Assembly: GCA_964023205.1 (NCBI GenBank)
Contig: OZ026834.1
Location: forward strand, 33,642,756 to 33,706,755
Source: Lutraria lutraria
Taxonomy: Eukaryota; Mollusca; Bivalvia; Venerida; Mactridae
Length of the DNA stretch: 64,000 nt
Direction: 5' to 3'
The translations under genes and the position numbers were made by a program. Below are positions 57,840 through 64,000 of this stretch, one piece after another. The stretch's first letter is position 1. The number at the start of each line of letters is the position of its first letter. Under the pieces are notes generated by a model. The model did not search any database, was not told the origin of the DNA, and saw only the letters and a list, made by a program, of their open reading frames with translations.

Positions 57840-60135
57840 GACTGTGACCTATGACCTCTGTCAAATTGAAATTAAAACTACATCATTCATTAGTGTATTA
57901 ATAATTCTTATAGACTTATTATAGACTTACGGCCTTCACAGGGGAAAAACAACTTTCCTGTCGAGTAGACTTAGTTACAGAGTGTTTCTATATGAATCAG
58001 GATTTTTTAATGCGTAACTCGGAGATCATGCTTTCTGTTTCCGTATTTTTAAAACAATAATAAAATTAACCTAAAATTGAATCATCCCCCCGTCACTCCT
58101 TCACTCACCAATCGTTTAATCGTATGCATATATAGTACAACACAACCTCTCCAGAGCGGCTCCCTCTCTTGAGCAACAACCTCCCTTCAACAACTGTTAC
58201 AGCATTATTCTTTCCATTGCACGATTTAACTAGATATTAATAGAACTTCTCCAGAGCAGCAATCTCTCAACACAACATCATTTTGCTTCTCCCAATGTGT
58301 GTTACTTTTTGTAGGTTGCTTTAATTGTAGTCTATTTAATTTGACAGAAAATCTTACACCTTATATTAATTCAATTGGCAATTGTTTATTACGAGCTTTA
58401 ACAGATTTGGTTCTCGCATTATCCCCCCCCCCCCCCCCCCTGTACAATAAGAAACAAAAGAAGAAGAAAATCAGGACGTAAGATGTAATAATGTAACATA
58501 CGACTAATATTACTATTAATATCAGTCAATTCAAACGTTGTTTTCCTTATACATGTACTAGTATGTTACCAATAGTCTGTCATTATTAGGAAAAAATGCT
58601 GAATTTTAAAACATTTTATATTAAACAATCTTGTAATTATTTTTCGTATAATATTCATATTAAAGTCTTACCTTGCTTGTGTATGCCTGTAAAAAGTCCA
58701 CTGTATCAGTTTTTAGCCAAATCTTAAGATTACTGTATGTTGTACCAAAGTTACAAAAGTTTTTCCGATGTTTTATTTGGCCACATTTCATCGCCACTGT
58801 GTTACTTTGCCGACAGCAAATTTTCATCCTTTGTACGTTGATGTACAATAAATGGTCATTGTAATTATGATGAAAGAAACCAAAACAAAAATATCTAACT
58901 AAACCAGTCAAGCTGGTTTTGGTATATCCGTCCTATATAACATGTGTCGTATATATTAGAACAGGGTCGCGAAATTATTCATAAGTCGACAACGTCATAT
59001 TTAATACATTTATGATTACAAACTGTAATTATGAGACCCATTGTCATCATGCTATGATCAATACATTAGTTGTGTAGTTATTTGTAAACAAAACTATTTG
59101 TAAACTAATACACACGTGTATTCGTATGTAAAATAAATGCTAAATAGATAATACTGTATTTAAAAGCAGTTTACGGATTATCATGCCGCTGGATTACGTC
59201 ACTTCATTCTGTGGAGATTAAATAGATTTTATAATATATATATTATTTTACATTGTTTAAGAATCAAGTGATATACATGTATATATTGTAATAAAAAGAA
59301 TGTTGGCTTTAGTGACTGAAAGAGTTCTAACAAAACTTTGAGAAATTAACGATTAACGAATTAATTTCGAGCTGTAACGCGTATATTCGCCACCGACATG
59401 GTCAATGGTTTGCGTAAAAAACTATCCTTTGTATTTATCTAGAAAATCCATGTTTTGTTCGATGTATAATATACAATATGTAGGTAATGCATAATTATAC
59501 ATTCATTGTAAACAGCTGGTGACCGTTTTATCAATGTGTCGATCTTAATTGCGACATCGTAACCTAAAGTCCTAAGACACTAGAGTTACGACCAAGGCGT
59601 TATGTATCAACGTTTGTCGTAGCTGCGACGTCTGTAACCGCATCGAATGTAACATGGAATTATGTGCAACAATGAGGAATCAAAAGCAACAACGCGGAAT
59701 CATCATTTACACCAATTTTGAAAATAAATCGCCGGGACCAAATGCAACTCCGGCGGTGCCGTATGCAACAGCCCTTGGACCAAATGCAACATCTTCAGAA
59801 TATCAAAATATTAGAATATCTCCAAATATTGATTATAGACCTTCTTGACTTGATGCTCACCAACAATATTTAAAATTGAAATTATGAATATGTACATAAT
59901 TATAAGAAATGTATTCAAGACGATATATTCAAACATGATAAACCGATAGGTAAAATACTTAAAATAGCGAGACAAATATATGATACGCCAAACAGTTTAT
60001 TTAAACAAACAATATAACAATACCTATACATTCCCATGATGCACCAATTATAAGAATATACATGAATAAGAAAACATGAACAAGTTTTAATGCCACCTCA
60101 CTGTACGTGCCGTAACTAGATTATCCATCAAGTCC
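57840..60135. other. Upstream flank of the ankyrin gene; intergenic
   Basis: It holds an inverted-repeat trace at 58139-58275 ('acaacctctccagagcgg' twice, 'gagcaacaacctc'), a run of 18 C at 58423-58440 and AT-rich DNA. An open frame at 59654-59848 (64 aa, with GPNAT twice) has no other support and is not called. Confidence 0.4.
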
Positions 60136-60139
60136 ACTT

Positions 60140-60365
60140 ATTGGAGAGGAGACCGGTGGTCTAGTATAGTAACGCGCTGGACTACAAAACAAAAGTTCTT
60201 GGGTTCGAATCTCGTATCCGCCGTTCGATATTTTAGGGACGCCTTTTGTTAGAGTCCCTGTCATAAATATCGAGCCAAGTACTAGCTGTGTCAAGAAAAT
60301 CACAGGAAGGTGTGAGTCGTGCATTGGTGCTTTACATTGAACACAATAAAGAACCAGGTAAAACT
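60140..60365 (+). mobile_element. tRNA-derived SINE (third family)
   Basis: The head has 'ggtggtctagtatagtaacg', an anticodon-arm-like 'cgctggactacaaa' and B box 'gggttcgaatct'. The body has 'agagtccctgtcataaatat' and the end is 'aataaagaaccaggtaaaa'. It is not a working tRNA: the acceptor stem is unpaired. Confidence 0.6.
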
Positions 60366-60839
60366 AATCGAAATAAGAATTTAGGGATATAAAGCCCGGT
60401 TCTCCTATCTTCTATCCCTTGTCTCTGGGTGGCTTTTATATTACCATAGCTGTCAAATGGGCCAGCAAATAACAACAACAACAAACGTGTTGATGGAGCG
60501 GCACCTCTATATGCGCACTGATATCGAATTCGTGAGCTCGAAATCTGGTTGCGGCTCATATATTTTTTTTATTTTTGTTGTAGACAATTCGTCAAGGGTC
60601 ATTCATCTTCCGCTGATCATATGCATTGCAGAGAAATTGACAATTATTCATTGTGGAGAGAACACGGTTAATAAGTGCTTTCACTTGTAAACGGTTTAGT
60701 TTAACTGCATGTCGGTTTACATGTGTATAACATGTATACCGGCGGACAAAAAAGTTTGAGAAAAATCAGAAGATATTTTTACATTTATACAAACTTTGCC
60801 GAACATGAGTTACTCTTTTATCTGGGGGTTAATGTTGCG

Positions 60840-61036
60840 CTTTACAGCTAAAGTCATAATGACCACATCGCGGGTTGAACCGCCAACCTTCCATAACCTA
60901 GCAAGCCTAGCTTGAAACTTCTGCACATGTGAAATAAGTCTGGACCCGTCAGGATTCAAACTTACAGCTGTGGGTAATTAGTGATAACTAGTCTGAGACC
61001 ATAACCAGTCGTCCACGGAGACTCCCTCAAACATGA
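60840..61036 (-). mobile_element. tRNA-derived SINE (second family)
   Basis: On the minus strand: 'tctccgtggacgactggttatggtctcagac', B-box-like 'agtttgaatcctg', 'tatttcacatgtgcagaag'. It is the same family as 53255-53490. Confidence 0.6.
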
Positions 61037-61706
61037 TCGTGTTATTGGCCACATGCGTAAAGCATGCAACCACGAGCGAAGAACGGAGACCTTTTAGTCA
61101 GTCACATCAATATACAAATGTAGTTACCTTCATTGACGTTAGATAGTCAAACTAATCTAGCTTATATATCAAAATGATGACAATATATATAAATGCATCT
61201 CTCTATTTTGGCGGCGATGTTTTTCAGTTAGAATATACACAGCGATGTTATTTGTGTTTGCCGTAAGGAAATGATCGATGAAGATGAGATGTGATTATGA
61301 TACTTTTATGTCCGAAAACAAGTATTTTTGTTATGATGTACATGTACATGCAGTCTAATAGTAATTAATTAATCTACTAAGTGAGGTTTGACTGTCTGTA
61401 TGCATGCATTTGCATGAATTGGTCAGTGCACTGTCCAAATGTAAGTGGTGAATTCTGTTGATTTCAAGGTTACACTGCTGTCACTAACCACATACATGTG
61501 TCACCAAAATAAGAGTAAATTATCTTGAATATTTGAAACAAAATATGAAATCCATATGTATGGCATGTATACCGGTGGACTAACATACGTTTGAGAAAAA
61601 TCAAAAAATATTTTGGCACCTACACACACACTGCCAAATATGAGTAAATGTCCCCAAATCACAGGAAACTATCTCGAATATTTAGAATATTAAATCCAAT
61701 GCAATT
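61037..61706. other. Intergenic 3' of the unknown single-exon gene
   Basis: AT-rich. A short sequence 'atgtataccggcggacaaaaaagtttgagaaaaatcag' at 60733-60770 is repeated at 61567-61605, a duplicated fragment of about 40 bases. No gene is seen. Confidence 0.4.
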
Positions 61707-62681
61707 CTACATTAAAGTGGTCGCCCGGCGAGCTTTGAGTCGATCGAATGTCATGATTTCTTTGCTGTTTCTGAGCGGCATAATTTCTCCCTTCGTCGCC
61801 CGTCTGATGGCAATCTTTGGTAAATGTGACCTCGACGGAGGCTCATTTTCAATGCATTTGTCGGCAACGTGTCCTTTCTTTACTGATATAGAAGGAAGAT
61901 TAAGTCTACTCGAATTTCCAGTCAGGTTGCCGACTTTCACATCCGTTGGCGAGCACACATGAGAACTACTTCGACTGTCGGTTCTACAGTCATCGTCGAG
62001 TTTAAGTCTTTCAATCTGGTTACGTGAATGATGAGTTTTTTGCTTAATTAAAGATAAACTGTTAGTGCCAGTGTCGGAATCATAGTCCTTCGAGTGTTCA
62101 GAACCAAAATCATTCAACCGCTTAAAATAATCCGCTATTTTATCAGGCACTGATTTCGAGAAATATGGCCGTGTCAGCGTATTTTCACGACTAATGAAAT
62201 CCGATTTTCTGTCTTTGGACATTATTAAATTGAACTGGTGTTTTGCTTGGTCATCATCAATCAATTTCCCGCGCAATTTACCCATACTAAGATTGTGTTC
62301 AACTTTTTTCTGTCTTCTGTATTTTGGATGCTTTGATTCGATTATGTTATCGATTTCTCTGCGGTATGAATCGAGTTTTTCACCTTGGTATATACCGAAC
62401 GGGTACTCGTCGGAATCTTCCCAAAACGATTGTTCCCTTCGCGCTTTTAACACCTTCTGTGTCCCTCGTACATTTGCTAAACTATGTTTAAGTCTTGTAC
62501 TGCGTTTTTTATACTTTCCGTCCAGAGCTCTTTGCGCCTTGCTCAAACTTTTCGCATACACATCAAACTTTTCCTTAGTTTTTCCAGTTGAAATGAGTGA
62601 GGCTTTGCGACTTCTGTTTAACTGTTTACCCAGCGTCTTGAGACGCGGTTCGTCCATATCCGGCAAAACATTCACGGACAT
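61707..62681 (-). CDS. Unknown basic protein, 324 aa, single exon
   Basis: One long open frame from the ATG at 62681 to a stop at 61707. The composition is even and protein-like: strongly basic, Ser/Lys/Arg-rich, with no signal peptide or membrane helix. Residues about 35-80 (EKFDVYAKSLSKAQRALDGK, then KHSLANVRGTQKVLKARRE) could form a helix or short coiled coil. It is followed by a motif-like FWEDSDEYPFGIY and a charged, likely disordered C-terminus (SSSHVCSPTDV, LNLPSISVKK, HLPKIAIRRA). I do not recognise the family; a cytoskeletal or ciliary coiled-coil protein is only a guess. Antisense open frames at 61648-61962 and 62194-62691 are shadows. It could be the last exon of a longer gene, but the ATG is the first in frame. 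Confidence 0.65.
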   Translation of the reverse strand: MSVNVLPDMDEPRLKTLGKQLNRSRKASLISTGKTKEKFDVYAKSLSKAQRALDGKYKKRSTRLKHSLANVRGTQKVLKARREQSFWEDSDEYPFGIYQGEKLDSYRREIDNIIESKHPKYRRQKKVEHNLSMGKLRGKLIDDDQAKHQFNLIMSKDRKSDFISRENTLTRPYFSKSVPDKIADYFKRLNDFGSEHSKDYDSDTGTNSLSLIKQKTHHSRNQIERLKLDDDCRTDSRSSSHVCSPTDVKVGNLTGNSSRLNLPSISVKKGHVADKCIENEPPSRSHLPKIAIRRATKGEIMPLRNSKEIMTFDRLKARRATTLM

Positions 62682-63760
62682 GTTTGATTAGTTTAAAACT
62701 ACCACTCAGTATGTTGCATTTCAGTTCATACCAAACTGCATGTATCACTTACTCCGCGTTCACCTATTTTATCTGCAAAAGATAAGAACATAATTATTTT
62801 TATAAGCTGAACGCCACGTGGACCAGTTCCTGTTATAAGTGTCAGCGGGATAGAATTCGATCTCACGAAAAAATGAATTTTTAATGAAATAATAAAACAA
62901 CAATACACATACCTGCTGACACTCGTCTGTTTTACAGCTCGAGAAAGTTTATTAAATTTTAATCCATTTTTTGTATATATATGTTACGACCGATTTCCTC
63001 ACCGAGAATTTACATGCAAAACAAAGCACTTGTGCGGTATTTTAATTACCGACAAGGTGAACGTTCAGTTTATATTAATCTTTTAGAAACGTCATCAAGG
63101 ATTATACGATTTAATTGATTCAAAACTCTCGATTATAAGATCAAAGACCAATCTAACGAATTATGCTAATTCATTAAACGTCGAAGAATGAAAAATATTA
63201 GGTCAATAAAAGTTGACCAAGTATATGAAACGCAATTTATTTCAAAACACTTGTCATTTAAATGTTAAATTTAAATACAGTGAACCCTTTAGTCGTGAAC
63301 AGAGAAGTCAGGTGGAGAAAGGTTCCCGGCTTAAGTAAGGTTTTTACTTCTAGCCAAATAGTATGCTTATGTTTATACGAAAGGTCTTAAAAAATCGACA
63401 CCGACAATTTATTCCGGATCTTGGTGACTTCCGTTTGAGGGGACCGTACAGGAGGGCTTCCGCTGTATTTATGTAACGATTCATATGCGTATTAATTTTA
63501 ACCGAGTTTATTGACAAGTTACACAATATTTCTCTCAATTGTAATATGAAGTGCGCTGTATGAAGTATATTTATTCAAATACTGTCTGTTCAGCGTGACA
63601 ATGTAAGAATGTTTTAGATCGATCGACCTCTTGAAAACAAAAACATTTTCAAATTGTCTGATTTTATAATATATTGACTACCGTATTGTTTCTTATCTTG
63701 CAGCAAAATTGATCCAGTTATAAAGCAGATAGATTCAATAATCCTGTAGTATTTTTGATA
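62682..63760. other. 5' flank of the unknown gene; MITE trace
   Basis: AT-rich. 63276-63470 begins 'acagtgaaccctttagtcgtgaac' and ends 'ggagggcttccgctgta', suggesting a degraded MITE with imperfect terminal repeats. No gene is seen. Confidence 0.35.
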
Positions 63761-63778
63761 ACTAATATTTATAGATTT

Positions 63779-63835
63779 ATACTATATTTCTTGTTAGTTA
63801 TCTACACTGTAGATAACTAACAAGAAATATAGTAT
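63779..63835. repeat. Perfect 57-bp palindrome
   Basis: The 28-base arms are exactly complementary around a single C at 63807 (the left arm ends GTTAGTTATCTACA, the right begins TGTAGATAACTAAC). It is probably a foldback remnant. Confidence 0.9.
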
Positions 63836-63867
63836 ACATTTATAAAGGCTTGTTCATATCGTGTTTC

Positions 63868-64000
63868 TCGATATTTACAGTTGCTCATTCCATTACCTCA
63901 ATTTCTACACTTGTTCTTTCCATTACCTCAATATATATATTTGCTCTTTCCATTACTTCAATATTTATACTTGCTCTTTCCATTACTTCACTATTTACAT
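63868..64000 (+). repeat. About 30-bp minisatellite running off the window
   Basis: The unit 'ttgctctttccattac(c/t)tcaatatttacac' is repeated about four and a half times with point differences. It continues past the right edge. Confidence 0.75.

Noticed and set aside
59654..59848. 64-aa frame with two GPNAT motifs
   Set aside because: The internal repeat and a clear start are noted, but there are no domain, splice signals or neighbours to support a gene.
62194..62691. 165-aa plus-strand open frame (and 61648-61962)
   Set aside because: It is antisense to the longer, better-composed 324-aa frame. Its Phe/Leu/Ser-rich composition is typical of a shadow frame.

Overview
The window is animal nuclear DNA: AT-rich, with split genes bearing canonical GT/AG introns, long non-coding stretches and many decayed LINE, Penelope, mariner, hAT, MITE and tRNA-derived SINE copies. 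The repeat families and the style of the tandem receptor-like genes point to a lophotrochozoan, most likely a bivalve mollusc. That is an inference, because no species marker is visible.

Region 1 (1-26940, + strand) is a tandem array of one three-exon gene family. It encodes a signal peptide, a Cys-rich cluster near the N-terminus, a glycosylatable ectodomain and a single hydrophobic helix at the C-terminus. Copy 1 is cut by the window edge. Copy 2 (11856-16913) is intact. Copy 3 (21365-24588) carries a 1-base deletion at the end of exon 2. A roughly 1.35-kb segment with exon 3 of copy 3 is duplicated again downstream. The ectodomain resembles those of the large bivalve Methuselah/secretin-like GPCR families, but no seven-helix exons are visible. 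Between the copies lie a LINE insertion shared by copies 1 and 2, an orphan copy of the 3' flank, a Penelope-like element with a GIY-YIG domain, a long foldback and other LINE fragments.

Region 2 (26940-34730) is gene-poor and holds a decayed LINE (- strand), a SINE tail and a decayed mariner transposase split by an intron-like 211 bp.

Region 3 (34734-35656, + strand) is a two-exon atypical Rho-family GTPase with altered G1 and G4 motifs and no CAAX box.

Region 4 (39685-50374, + strand) is a complete seven-exon ataxin-3 gene (390 aa) with Josephin deubiquitinase domain, three UIMs and no polyglutamine tract. Its introns hold MITEs, a large hAT element, a SINE with an internal 24-bp minisatellite, and a 951-bp terminal-inverted-repeat element.

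Region 5 (50375-64000) contains a SINE cluster and a 55-bp satellite, an ankyrin-repeat gene on the - strand (55251-57839), a single-exon unknown basic protein on the - strand (61707-62681), more SINE copies, and a perfect 57-bp palindrome next to a minisatellite at the right edge.

The genes do not form a pathway. The only evident functional grouping is the paralogous surface-protein array.
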